Source: Blastocatellia bacterium
Lineage (GTDB): Bacteria > Acidobacteriota > Blastocatellia > UBA7656 > JADIYM01
Direction: 5' to 3'
DNA length: 37,566 bases
Assembly: GCA_016705245.1 (NCBI GenBank)
Contig: JADIYM010000028.1
Location: forward strand, 1 to 37,566
Below the pieces are notes generated by a model. It was not told where the DNA came from and searched no databases. It saw only the letters and a list, made by a program, of their open reading frames with translations. Made by a program: the position numbers and the translations under genes. Shown piece by piece: positions 1 through 11,100 of this stretch (its first letter is position 1; every line of letters begins with the position of its first letter).

Positions 1-216
1 GGAGCTTTCGGGGTTCCTCGGTATCCGTACCCCTGGTGCCGCGGCAGCCTGCCGACCAATCATTGGCTGAATCGCGCGACAATCCGGCGCACGCACCTTG
101 ATCTTGACGCGCAGGAATACGGGCTTGGTGTCACCGTCGGGTATGCGGAAGAGCACCTGAGGCGCCGGGCCGTCGCGCCTGAGCCGGTGTGGTCGTCGGC
201 GGCGCGGACTTTTTCC
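1..216 (-). other. Displaced 3' end of the DUF4384-like gene
   Basis: The minus strand stays open from about position 183 to the left edge and reads like protein (segments GPAPQVLFRIPDGDTKP and FLRVKIKVRAPD). It is not in the frame that ends at 217. Between about 232 and 184 a third frame reads PDDAYTTLRKKSAPPTTTPA. Two single-base corrections, near 230 and near 186, join all three frames into one plausible C-terminus. I therefore treat this as the tail of the gene at 217-1001, not a separate gene. No stop is visible before the edge. Confidence 0.45.
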
Positions 217-1001
217 TCAAAGTTGTATAGGCATCATCGGCCCGTTTTCGTACTCGAATCGTTCAACCGGCCCGCCCCAACGGCGCTCCCAATCGTCGAC
301 CATCTTGTTCGTGAGACGAACCGGGTCGGGACCGATCTCGAGCTCCGAGCGGACTTCGGCGTCACGAGCACGATCACCTCCTCGGCGATCAGGTGCGCGT
401 CGCCGCGCTGCGTGATGGTGAACTGTGGCAGCGAATCGTAAGGCGTCGGCAGTTCGACAATCTGTCCCCTGGTCATTGCGTTCTCGCCGCCGCGAACACG
501 CCTCGTCGGGAAGATCAGATACGGGTCGCGCGGCGGGCCACCGTCGTACACTGGCCTGTTGACGACATACAGATAGCCCGGGCGCGACGATTCGATGCCG
601 AAGCGAAAGCGCTCGCCGACCACAAGCTCCTGCTCGCTCGTGAGCCGGACCGGCGTGAGCGCCACGGAGTCGGCGCTCGGCTCGTGGACAATGTCGCGGG
701 GATCCCCAGGAAGCGATGGCCGCAACCGCCAAACCGTCACGCCGATCTCGATGCCAGCAGGCGTGGCTTTTTCGGACGCCTGAGCGGGCGCCCCCGTCCT
801 GACGTACCTGCGGTTCGGGCGTCCGCCGGCGCGCTTTGCGGGTGGTCGGTTGCGAAACAGCTGGGAGTCCTGCATGTCGCGCGGAACAAGATCTCCGGAT
901 TTCTGGGCGCGACCCACTGCCGGTGCGACTACCAACACAGTCGCCAGCAACACAACGGCCACGTCGATGCAGCAATGCCTTGGGTTTGGTTGAATCTTCA
1001 T
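217..1001 (-). CDS. DUF4384-like exported protein (frame-broken)
   Basis: Start: the ATG at 1001 begins a clear signal peptide (about 30 residues, hydrophobic core IDVAVVLLATVLVV, cleavage near GRAQ), preceded by GGTGAG. A longer upstream frame exists but would bury the signal peptide. The mature part holds a segment typical of DUF4384 (residues about 120-210: TSEQELVVGERFRFGIES, GYLYVVNRP, YLIFPTRR), a domain seen in exported regulatory or surface proteins whose biochemical role is unknown. Near 358-363 the frame breaks: the likely continuation VRSELEIGPDPVRLTNKM lies in the frame ending at 217. A second break near 230 leads into 1-183. Its start lies 8 bp after the stop of the gene fragment at 1010-1286, so the two are probably co-transcribed. 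DUF4384 is assigned from remembered sequence style, not a search. Confidence 0.6.
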
Positions 1002-1009
1002 GGCGCATC

Positions 1010-1286
1010 TCACCGGTGCTCGAAGTAGAGCGGGAAGATAATCACGTCGCCGGACGTGAAGACCTCGTTGTCTGACGAGGGTTCCGACGAGGCACGATGC
1101 CGCGGTGGCGAGGTGCTGACGCCTGTCGCGAGAAGCGGCCAAGTGCTTCGATCTTCACGACGTCCATGACGCGACCAGTTGCTCAGGCGTCACAAGCAGA
1201 GCGACGTCCTGCAACACCTCGACAGGCTGAGCAGACCAGATGACCCAGACGGTCTCTCGGTCACCCGCCCCGAAAAACGTCGCGCG
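1010..1286 (-). pseudogene. 3' fragment of a second DUF4384-like gene
   Basis: Two adjacent minus frames look coding. The first (about 1286-1185) reads GAGDRETVWVIWSAQPVEVL then QDVALLVTPEQL, a VWxxWS pattern I associate with the C-terminal half of DUF4384 proteins. A third frame near 1165-1125 gives MDVVKIEALGRFSRQ. The final frame reads SDNEVFTSGDVIIFPLYFEHR and stops at 1010. At least two single-base changes are needed to join them. Upstream of 1287 an in-frame stop appears and I cannot trace the N-terminus. Whether this is a decayed gene or a gene damaged by sequence error cannot be told from the window. Confidence 0.4.
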
Positions 1287-1597
1287 TCATGCAGCAAAGA
1301 CGTCGGACGCGTGCACCTTCAGTCACGGTGCTTAGGTGCACTCCTGAAGCAGCACGTCGGACCCTCCAGGTGCGGGATCGCTCGCGATGAAAAAACTGTG
1401 AGGTGAACCTATTCGGGTTCCCGCGTTGGGGTACGAGGAGGAGAGACAGTTCAAGCGACTTCTTTCCTCCAGTACCGATTTCGCCGTCCCGCAGGCCTGA
1501 CTGATGCGTCGCCGATGCATCTGGAGATTGGCCGCCGGGCCTGGCAAGTGACTTAATGCCGGGCCTGCGCCGCAATATGTCCGAAGGAGACTCCACC
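1287..1597. other. Region without a recognised gene
   Basis: No convincing reading frame on either strand. It may hold the unrecognised 5' part of the minus-strand DUF4384-like gene and the promoter of the SBBP gene that starts at 1598. The only clear signal is the ribosome binding site GAAGGAGA at 1583-1590, which fixes that start. Confidence 0.3.
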
Positions 1598-3947
1598 ATG
1601 AAGTCCGAATCCTGCCGATGGCTGACCGCCGTCACCCTTCTGTTCCTCGCCTATCCCGCCACCCTCGCATCCACCCTGGCGGTCGAACGACCGTGCAACC
1701 CCACCTCGGTTCCGGGACCTTGGGCCACCAAATCCACAGCCAACGAGCCCGAGAGCACCGCAGGGGTGACAGCTGCAATGGCTCAGTTGCCGCTCTCTTT
1801 CGAGCCCAACGTCGGACAGACGGACTCGCAGGTTGAATTCCTCGTTCGCGGCGCTGGCTACGGGGCGTTCCTCACGGAAGAAGAGCTCGTCCTGTCCTTG
1901 CCACGCGCCAGTCACGACGCCACCGCCAGCAAGAATGGATTCGACCCGGAGGAGGCGTCCTCTCATCAACACGAGCCCGCGGCCGAGACACTACCGCCGT
2001 CAGTCGTCCGGATGCGACTCACCGGCGCTGACTTCTCAACGCCGGTTGGCGAGTTGCCGCTCGAGGCGAAGACGAACTATTTTCTCGGCAACGATCCAAG
2101 CGCCTGGCACACGGACGTGCCGAACTTCGCGCGCGTGCGCTATACAGACGTCTACCCGGGTGTTGACCTCGTCTACTACGGCAACGGCCGTAGCCTCGAG
2201 TACGACTTCGTCGTTGCGCCAGGCGCGAACCCCGACGTCGTCGCGATGGAGTGGGAGGGCGCAGAGTCGGTCGAGGTCGACGAGAACGGTACGCTGGTCA
2301 TGAAGGTGGAAAGCGGCGAGCTGCGGCAGGCGTCGCCGGTCGTCTACCAGGACGGCGACGACGGCCGGAGTCCGGTCGCGGGCGCGTTCGAGTTGATCGG
2401 CGCCGGCCGCGTCGGCGTGCGCCTCGGGGCGTACGATCCGGCGAAGCCACTCGTGATCGACCCGGTGCTCGTGTACTCGACGTTTCTGGGCGGCAACGGC
2501 TGGGAAGGCTTCCGCGCACTCGCAGTTGACACCGCCGGTTCTGCCTACGTAACTGGGTTTACATTCTCCACGAATTTCCCAACGACGTTTCCGTACGACT
2601 CGACATACAACGGGGGGTGGGACGTACTTGTGGCGAAACTGAGTCCGTCCGGAAATGCGTTGGTCTACTCCACGTACCTCGGGGGAGACGGCCGCGATTT
2701 CGCTTGGGGCCTCGCCGTGGACTCGTCCGGAGCAGTCTATGTCTCAGGTGAAACTGACTCTGACAATTTCCCAACGGCGTATGCCTACGACACGAACTTT
2801 AACGGCGGCACTAGCGACGCATTTGTGACGAAGTTGACGTCATCTGGCAATGCACTCAACTACTCGACCTATCTCGGAGGGTCCGGAATGGATGAATCGT
2901 GGGCCATTGCCGTCGACTCGCACGGAAGTGCCTATGTGACCGGCAGGACCAATTCTCCTAACTTTCCAACGGTTCACGCCTTTAACGCGACACCAGGGAT
3001 TCTCGAGGCCTTCGTGACAAAACTGCGACCACTTTCCAACGTCCACCCGTTCCTCGTTCTCGAATACTCCACGTACTTGGGCGGAAACGGCGGTGATAGC
3101 GGACGAGACATCGTGGTCGACGCGTCCGGCGCGGCGTATGTGGTAGGTGACACCAAATCGACGAATTTCCCGGTTTGGAGGGCGTTCGACTCAAGGAACA
3201 ACGGCGGGGACGACGGCTTCGTCACGAAACTGTCCGCGGACGGTGGAAGCCTTCTCTTCTCCACGTACTTCGGCGGGACGGAGGCTGAGCATGCTTTTGG
3301 TGTAACCCTCGCCTCCGACGGCACGCTTTACGTCACCGGACAAACCCTCTCTACGGACTTTCCGACGACTCAGCTGTGTTCTGACCCGACCTCCAACGTG
3401 GGCTCGGATGCCTTCGCGACGACATGGAGCCCTGGGTCGGTGTTCGGGCCAGCATATTCAATCGACTTCTCCACCTTTTTGGTGGGTCCGACTGGGAGAG
3501 TGAAACGAAGTCGTGGTGACGTTTGATGGCAGTGTTCTCGTCGCTGGAGGAACGTCCTCCGCGGACTTCCGACAACAGACGCATACGACTCAACGTTCAA
3601 CGGCGATGAGGACGTGTTCGTAACCAAACTGAGCGCAGACGGCACATCGCTCATCTTCTCCAACGTTTTTCGGCGGGAGATACTGGGACTTTGGATCAAC
3701 GATGGCCGTCGACAGTCTGGGTGTAGGCTACGTTGCCGGAGACACTAGTTCCTCGAGCTTCCCGACCACGAGCGGTTACGACTCCACCTACAACGGCGGA
3801 GGCGTAGACGGCTTCATTCTGAGTGCGATAGGGCGCTTCGGCGTGGAGGATCAGGGGCGGCATCCTGATCCTCCAAGCCGCAGACAGAAATCGCCCTCAC
3901 CAGAGTCGCGCAATTCGAGTCCGAAAGCGACTCGTCGCGAAGATTAA
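1598..3947 (+). CDS. Secreted SBBP beta-propeller repeat protein (frame-broken 3' end)
   Basis: The ATG at 1598 follows GAAGGAGA and opens a signal peptide (LTAVTLLFLAYPATLAST). Next comes an N-terminal domain of about 250 residues beginning LSFEPNVGQTDSQVEFLV, the type placed ahead of SBBP repeats (DUF7948), containing YPGVDLVYYG and ending KPLVIDPVLVYSTFLGG. At least seven SBBP repeats follow (pattern STYLGGxGxD, AVDxxGxxYVxG, FPT, DxFVTKL), each probably one propeller blade. No catalytic residues are evident; a cell-surface or secreted binding role is inferred. After about 3480 the frame is lost four times within 200 bp (near 3481, 3515, 3568 and 3660), yet the repeat pattern continues cleanly when each is corrected, resuming at 3702 with AVDSLGVGYVAGDTSSSSFP. 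The true stop may precede the hairpin at 3845. A paralogue lies at 29759-32562. Confidence 0.85.
3845..3874 (+). terminator. Perfect 11-bp stem-loop at SBBP gene end
   Basis: GGAGGATCAGG (3845-3855) and CCTGATCCTCC (3864-3874) are perfect reverse complements around an 8-nt loop, with CGGC/GCCG flanks extending the stem. There is no T-tract, so intrinsic termination is uncertain. It lies inside the nominal last frame of the SBBP gene, where the protein stops looking like an SBBP repeat, which suggests that the real stop lies just upstream and the hairpin is 3' untranslated. Confidence 0.45.
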
Positions 3948-3962
3948 TCCCTATGCGGCTCG

Positions 3963-3990
3963 TTGACGTGTCACGTCAGGCAATTGTGAT
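3963..3990 (+). promoter_or_regulatory. Candidate promoter overlapping a 15-bp palindrome
   Basis: TTGACG (3963-3968) is followed after 16 bp by TGTGAT (3985-3990, 4 of 6 matches to the -10 consensus). The -35 box is embedded in a perfect palindrome, TGACGTG-T-CACGTCA (3964-3978), the layout expected for a repressor or activator site. It precedes the small membrane protein gene at 4015. The promoter is a pattern match only. Confidence 0.35.
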
Positions 3991-4014
3991 CCATGACAAT
4001 AGGAGGTTGCTCAA

Positions 4015-4617
4015 ATGGACCTGGCTCTTTGTGATCAACTGAACTTAATGGAATTCGCTTCCAATCGCTCGAGACCGAACATGACGACGCCGCTGCTCAT
4101 CACGGTCGGCGCTGGGTTTGTGTTCGCACTTGTCACGATGCCCATTGTCCACTTCCTTGTGGAAGACGACGATCTCAAGCGCAAGGCTTGCATTGTCTAC
4201 GACCTGACGTCATTGGCGGGCGCCGTCCTGGGAGGACTCTGGGTCGCAGTTTCTGTTGGCGTCGCTGCGATCGATTATTTCGGGAGCGTCCTCGGCGGTG
4301 GCGGCTGGTCGGGACCGGCGTCATATCGAAGCTTCAACGCATTCTCGGCCCTGGCACTGGGTATGCTCGTGATCGGAATAATCGTGGGGTTCGTCAGCTC
4401 GAAGATCCGGCCAGCTGATCGGGTTCGGGAGCCTTCGCGCACTCACACTCCAGAAGAAACAGGACCGGACGGCCTGACGAAGCTCAACCTGCTCGGCGGT
4501 GAAACGAAGGTGGACGCTGTTTCTGCACGAGCGGACGAATGCAACGGGACGATTGAAGAGTCGAGTCTCGATTCCCTTCACGACAAGGATCGTTGCCGAC
4601 GCCTCCGCATTCAATAG
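4015..4617 (+). CDS. Hypothetical three-helix membrane protein
   Basis: A 200-aa protein with a strong ribosome binding site (AGGAGG at 4001-4006) 8 nt before the ATG. Three hydrophobic segments are visible: PLLITVGAGFVFALVTMPIV (about 25-48), LAGAVLGGLWVAVSVGVAAI (about 67-90) and LALGMLVIGIIVGFV (about 112-128). A charged hydrophilic tail of about 65 residues follows and probably faces the cytoplasm or periplasm. I recognise no family. It stands alone, after the SBBP gene and before the inverted-repeat element, with a possible operator-controlled promoter of its own. The tail is of lower sequence quality in character and could include a frame error. Confidence 0.65.
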   Translation: MDLALCDQLNLMEFASNRSRPNMTTPLLITVGAGFVFALVTMPIVHFLVEDDDLKRKACIVYDLTSLAGAVLGGLWVAVSVGVAAIDYFGSVLGGGGWSGPASYRSFNAFSALALGMLVIGIIVGFVSSKIRPADRVREPSRTHTPEETGPDGLTKLNLLGGETKVDAVSARADECNGTIEESSLDSLHDKDRCRRLRIQ

Positions 4618-4692
4618 TCCACTGTTTCGGCGAAGTAGCACCCCGTACGTGACGCTGAGCCACTCTAGGATTCTTCGCGCTCGCTTGGGGGA

Positions 4693-4994
4693 CGACCGCG
4701 GAGCGGTCGAAGGAAATAGCCGTGGGTCGCACGGGGGCGAGTGCAACGAGCCCTCGTGCGACCCGCGGTACCTCCACCGGAGCGCGCCGACCGCGGGCGG
4801 TCGCATTGTTTCTGAATGGCAAGCAACACAACGTCGGGTGCGGCATCGCCTACGACGCACGTTATCTCCGGGACTGACGATGCGACCGCTCCGCGCGGTC
4901 GGGACCGAGGTGGGCGGCGGTGCCGCGGGTCGCGCGTGCTCGTTGCACTCGCCCCCGCGACCCACGGCTATTTCCTTCGACCGCTCCGCGGTCG
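4693..4994. repeat. 302-bp imperfect inverted repeat element
   Basis: Left arm 4693-4806 and right arm 4880-4994 are reverse complements with few mismatches. The outermost parts (CGACCGCGGAGCGGTCGAAG and its complement) and the following GGAAATAGCCGTGGGTCGC match almost base for base; the inner part is looser. The loop is about 73 bp. The ends are themselves small palindromes (GACCGCGGAGCGGTC). It lies between the convergent 3' ends of the membrane protein gene (4617) and the glucan synthase gene (5178). No transposase is present. It could be a MITE-like or REP-like element, or a bidirectional transcript end. Confidence 0.75.
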
Positions 4995-5123
4995 AAGATC
5001 GCCTTTGGCGATGTTCCGGAATCCGCGGGTTGGTCGCGTTATCGATAGTCCCGACATGGCCCAACCGACAGCGAGCCGTCCCGGGAGAATACGGGTCGGT
5101 TGCCGGAAACCGGGAATCGACCC

Positions 5124-5161
5124 GTGCGCTACCGCGCCCGATACTGATGCTCGAGCCGCGT
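5124..5161 (+). repeat. Family C direct repeat, copy 1
   Basis: This 38-bp stretch matches 25083-25120 at 35 of 38 positions, with partial similarity extending about 8 bp further upstream (TCGACC). It begins with the hairpin-like GTGCGC-TACC-GCGC. This copy ends 17 bp from the stop codon of the minus-strand glucan synthase gene. Confidence 0.6.
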
Positions 5162-5177
5162 CATTCCAGTGACACTC

Positions 5178-8100
5178 TCAAGGCCGTGGCAGCTCCACGA
5201 GCGTCGCTGCAGGCGTGCCGGGTTCTCCGAGGACGATCCCGACCCGATGCTCGCGGCCATCGTCCACGAGGTCGATCCAGCCGCTCTCGATTTCCACGCC
5301 GTCCAGATCGACGCGCGCCACACCTCGGCAGACTTCGTCAGGATTCGCGACACGCACGCGATAAAGCGATGCACCGAAACGGTACTCGAGCGAATACCCG
5401 GTCCACCACTTCGGTATGCACGGATCCAGACGAATCCGCGACCCGCTTTTCTTGAATCCCAGCATCGACTCGAGCGCTACCCGGTACATCCAGCTCGCCG
5501 AGCCCGTATACCACGTCCAACCACCACGGCCCGTGTGCGGCGCGACCGCGTACACGTCCGCAGCAACCACGTAGGGCTCGACCTTGTACCGCGAGACTCC
5601 GGCGCGCGTCGACGTGTGGTTCACCGGATTGAGCAGGCTGAAGAGCTCGCCGGCGCGATCGCCGTCACCGAGCATCGCGTGCGCCAGAACGACCCACGCC
5701 GCCGCGTGCGTATACTGGCCGCCGTTCTCACGCACGCCAGGAACGTATCCCTTGATGTAGCCCGGTTCGAGGCTCGACCGGTCGAACGGCGGCGTGAGCA
5801 GCATGATCAGCCCGTCGCCGCGGTGAACCAGGTTCTTCTCCACTGAGGCCATGGCACGGCGCTGCCGGTCCTGTGATCCGAATCCTGAGATCACCGACCA
5901 GCTCTGCGCGATCGAGTCAATGCGGCACTCAGACGCCATCGCCGTGCCGAGCGGCGTTCCGTCGTCGAAGTACGCGCGGAGGTACCACTCACCATCCCAC
6001 GCATGCTCCTCGACGGCTCGCGCGAGGTCCGCGGCGTGGTCCCGATACCGAATCGCACGCTCCGCCTCGCCGCGCGCGTCGCAAACTCCTGCAAACCGGG
6101 TCAGCACCGTCGCAAGGAACCAGCCCATCCACACGCTCTCGCCCTGGCCCTCGTGGCCAACGCGGTTCATTCCGTCGTTCCAGTCGCCGGCGCCCATGAG
6201 CGGCAGCCCGTGTAATCCGACCGGCAGGCTCCGCTCGATCGCACGCACGCAGTGCTCGAAAATCGATGCTCGCTCGGGAGACGTGTCCGGCACCAGATAC
6301 GCATCGTCTTCCGATGGGGCCAGCGCGCGCGCCTCGACGAATCCGATCTCTTCGTCGAATACCGCGCGGTCTCCGGTCACCTCTGCATAGTGCGCCGCAA
6401 TGAACGGGAGCCAGAGCAGATCGTCCGAGATTCGCGTCCGAACACCACGCCCGGTTGGTGGATGCCACCAATGCTGGACGTCACCCTCCACGAACTGGCG
6501 AGCCGCCGCACGGAGAATCTGTTCGCGGGCCACGGCCGGTGCCGCATATACAGCCGCCGCAACGTCCTGGAGCTGGTCCCGGAAACCGTAGGCGCCGCCC
6601 GACTGCGAAAATCCGGTGCGAGCCCACACTCGACAGCCAATGGTCTGATACGGCAGCCAGCGGTTCACGAGCAGGTCCAGCGAACGGTCGGGCGTGTCGA
6701 CGCGAACGCTGCCGAGGATGGCGTCCCACGACCGCCGTACGTCGTCGAGCGTAGCGACGACGGTCTCCGAATCCCGGTACCGCTCGATGAGCGACCTCGC
6801 TTCGGAAACGTCGGCTCCTTCGCCGAGCGCAAACGTCACGTCCCTCGAGGCGCCCGGTTCGAGCACGACTTTCAGGTGGAGCGCGGCACACGCGTCGAGT
6901 CCGGCGCCCACCTGCCCCGAAAGTCCGGTTCGCAGCAGCGCATTCGGTCGCGAAAGCGTGCCGTTTCGGCCAATGAACTCCTTGCGCTCCGCCGTCAGCG
7001 AGCTCGGACGAGGCGTCGAGTCGACGAACGCCACTCGGCCCGCGAACTCGTTGTTGTAGTGATTTCGGGCAAGCAGCGCACCGGTTTCCGAATCGATCTC
7101 TGTCACGATGAATGGGCTCGACGCCTCGCGCGAGACCCCGAGCGCGAGAGCCGCGTAGCTCATCACGGTGAGCCGGCGTCGCTCGTTGCCGAGGTTCCTG
7201 AGCGTGAGCCGCACGAGCTTTACCGGGTCCGCAGGGGGCACGAACATCGTGAGCTCTGTCTCGATCCCCTCGGCGCAATGCTCGAAGACCGTGTATCCCT
7301 GGCCGTGACGGACCGTGTATGGGCCCGACGATCGCATCGGTGCCGGCGTCGGTGTCCAAGCCACTCCCGTGTCGTCGTCGCGAAGAAAGAAAGCTTCGGA
7401 CACCGGATCCGAGACTGCATCGTTCGACCACGGGGTCAGACGATTCTCTCTGCTGTTCCCGGACCACGTGTACCCACCGCCGGATTCGGTCACGACGAAT
7501 CCAAACGCCGGATTCGAGACCACGTTCGACCAGGGAGCCGGAGTCCGCTGACCGTCCCCGAGCACGATGACGTACTCGCGGCCGTCCGGAGTGAAGCCGC
7601 CGGTGCCGTTCCAGAACTCGAGCGTTGGCCGAGGCTTCGGAGTCGATGCGTACGTCACCGGAGAACGTCGCGCGCTGAAGTCGGGCTTGAGGTCCAGGAC
7701 TCTCGGCTTCCGCTCGATTTGCTGCCCGAGCGTGCCGCGGCCGCCAACGAGGACGGCACGTGCCACCGTCAGCAGCAGGACTCGATCCTCCTCGGGCATC
7801 AGATCGACGCGACGAACGAATACGCCGCCCGGATTGTCGAGCAGGTGCGCGCTCAGGCTCGAACGCACAGCTTCGAGCAGCGCCTCCTGCACTTCCTGCT
7901 GGTAGGACGTCGGGTGTTCGTTGAGCACGACGAGATCGGCCGCCAGTCCGCGCAATCGCCAGAGGCCGTGCGCGCGCAGCAGCTGTCGGACCAGCGGAAC
8001 GTGCTCGGGCTCCGACACGCGAACGACCACGACCGGGAGGTCGCCCGAGATGCCGTAAGCCCAGAGCCCCGACTGTCCTCGCCGATTGCGCGCGATGACG

Positions 8101-11100
8101 TCCGGGCGGGTCCGCAAGTCGGGATTCACGTAGAGGAGCCGCGATGCCAGCCGCAAGGCGATCTGCGCTTCGCCCGCCGTCATTCCGAGATGACGCAACT
8201 CGACCTGAGCGTCCGTCCACGCCAGTTCCGACGCCCGGGCGGCGCTTCCGAGTCACTGTATTTCTGGGCTAGCGCCAGCGCCTGATCGCGGCTCGAGGCG
8301 AATGCCGTCGTAAACAGCAATCGAGCCTCCTCGTTCGGTCCAAGCCGCACCCGGCCGGCGCAGACCTCATGATCGGGTCGAACCGCCCCGGACGTATTCG
8401 AAAGCGGACGGTCTTCTGCCACGGCCACGGGCGACACCGTCGTGCGCCCCCTGCCGAGAAACCTCGCCCTATCCGTCTCGAACTGCGGGGCGCCGACGTT
8501 CGGCCCGTCGGCCGCCGAAACGTGCACTCCCCAGACCTCGGGATCGGATGGAGAGCGCGGCCGGCGCGTCGTCAGTATCGCACCGGAGCCAACCACGAAC
8601 TCCGTTTCGATGAAGAGATTCGAGAATGCCTGGTGTGCCTGGTCGGCCGACGGCGTCGCGAGCACGACCTCGCCATAACTCGTGACATCGATGTCGCGCG
8701 TCTCGGACGTGAGGTTCACGAGCCGTACGCCACGGACTTCGGCATCGTCCTCGGTCGAGACCGATACTGTCGTATGCGTCTCGATGCCGTGGTCCTCGCG
8801 ACGGAACTCCGCCTTGTCGAGCGCGAAAGTCGTCGACGACGTCAAAGGCTTCACGAGCGTTGGCTGGTACGTAGTGGACCAGAACGCTCCGGAAGCGACG
8901 TCGCGCAGGTAGCAGAACTGCCCCCAGTTGTCGCACGTGACGTCCTCTCGCCATCGCGTGATGGCCAACGCTCCGCACCGGCTGTAGCCACCTCCGGCCG
9001 TTGTCACCATGACCGCGTAGGATCCGTTCGAAAGCAGGTGGATTCGAGGCGTCGACAACTGGGTCGTCTCGAACAACCTGATGACCTCGGGCGGATGCTC
9101 GCGAAGAAGCGCCGTCGCGACGTCCGTGTCAACTCCAGACTGGATCGGGATCACGAGTCTCGGGCTGCGCTCGCTGAGGAGGAGCTCATATGCGATGACG
9201 GCGGGTTCGGCGTGGAACCGAGCCTTCATGCGGCCGCCGAGAAGCCGCTCGGCAAGCGCGAGAAGCGTCATTCCCTCGTGATGCGCCATGAACGTCCGCA
9301 CGACCGCGAACGACTCGCCCTCCTGGACCCTCGTCAGCGTGAAATCGAGCGACTCGTAGAATCCGTACCGGCCACGTGCGCCGTGTGTCTCGAGCCTGCG
9401 CAGGTTTGCGACCGCCGAGTTCTCGACAAGCAGCGCAAGTGCGGTGGCGTACGGCGCGACCACCAGCTCATCGACCAATCCGCGCTTCAATCCGAGTCCC
9501 GGCACGCCAAACGGCCCGTACTGATAGTTTCGCTGCATATCGCGCGCGTTGTAAGCCGCTTCGGAGACGCCCCACGGCACACCAGCACGCTTTCCGTACG
9601 CAATCTGCTCGCGGACCGCGGCGCGACACGTCCGGTCAAGCAGGGTGCCGTCAAACGTCCGCATGACGAGACACGGCATGAGGTATTCGAACATCGATCC
9701 CGACCACGAGATCAGGGCGCGCTCTCCGCCCATGGCCGTTAGGCCGCGGCCGAGCCGGTGCCAGTGCTCGACGGGCACGTCGCCCTTCGCCACGGCGACG
9801 TAGCTGGCGAGGCGCGCCTCGCTAGCCAGCAGGTCGTAGTAGGACGCATCGAGACGACTCGTTTCCACGTTGAAGCCGATCGAGAAAAGTTTGCGGCTCG
9901 CGTCGTACAGGAACTCAAAGTTCATCTCCTCGACGATGCGTCCGGCAACCACTGCAATATGTTCGAGCCGCTCCTGGACGAGCGATCCGTCTTCGGCCGC
10001 GTCGTCCGCCGCATCGAGGAGCCGGCGAAGGAACGCGTCGGCATCCGACGCGATTGGCGCTCCACTCGCACGGCGAGCTCGAATCGCTTCGGACAGTCGA
10101 CGGCTCGCCACGATGAGCGATCCGACCGAGGGCGTTCCGCCGAGCTCGACGCCCGCGACCAGCGCTTTCACATCCGGGGGAGCCACGGGAAGCATCACTG
10201 CCCAGGGCGCAAGAAACGCAAGGTCGCGCTTGTGGGAGCGTGATTGCGCCGCGAGGCGTCCTGCCCAGTACCTGAGTTCCTCCACCTCGGCCGGCCGCCG
10301 TGTCGCGCTGATCTCGTCAACAGTGTCGACGATCGCGCCAGACAGGTCGCCGATGCGTTCGAGACGTTCGCTCCACGCCTCGAGCGAACCGGGAGTCGAT
10401 TCAATCGCTGTGCGACACGACGCGCTTTCGGAGCGAAGACGATCGAGGAGCTCCACGCCGGCCCAGTGCGAGCCAGTTCTTAGCTTCGCGCATTCCGCAT
10501 TGAGACACACGAGCGTGTCCGCGAAACCGGAAAGAACGTCCCTGGAGAGAAGAGGGCCGTCGACTGCCTCGAGGCATGCCTGTTTGAGTACCAGAAGGTG
10601 ACCCGCCAGATTGCCGCTGTCGACGGTCGAGACGTAGCGTGGCGAAAGAGGCTCGAGCGTTCCCGTGTCGTACCAGTTAAGGAGGTGACCGTTGAACCGC
10701 TCTAGCGACTGCACGGACTCGAGCGTGAACTCCGTCCGTTCGAGAAGTTCGAGCAGCCCGACATATCCGAGGTCCCGAGCCGACACCCCCGCGAGAAGAG
10801 CAAGCCCAATGTTGGTAGGCGATGTGCGTCGAGCCACGACCGGCGCCGGGTCCTCCTGGAAATTGTGAGGCGGCAGCCAGTGGTCCTCCTCCGTCACGAA
10901 TTGCTCGAAGAACCGCCACGTCGAGCGCGCGACCCCGCGCAGATAGAGGGCATCCCCGGCAGTCAGCGTGGTGTGCGACGCCGCGATCGGGCGACTCAAC
11001 CAGGCGGCGATCGCCGGCGACGCAAACCACGCGGCGAGAATCGGCGCGGCGGCGAGAAACGCTTCGGGACGCGCGATCGCGATCCCGAGCGCCGCAAGTA

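Noticed and set aside
4693..4994. Insertion sequence
   Set aside because: Terminal inverted arms are present but there is no transposase frame and no clear target duplication; kept as a repeat element only.
6252..8285. Plus-strand open frame of 677 codons
   Set aside because: Antisense to the glucan synthase; composition is Arg/His-rich as expected for the complement of a GC-rich gene; no ribosome binding site or domain.
8180..8285. Two separate genes making the glucan synthase, or programmed frameshifting
   Set aside because: The junction protein sequence is restored by a single base, there is no slippery heptamer or start signal, and many other genes show the same type of break.
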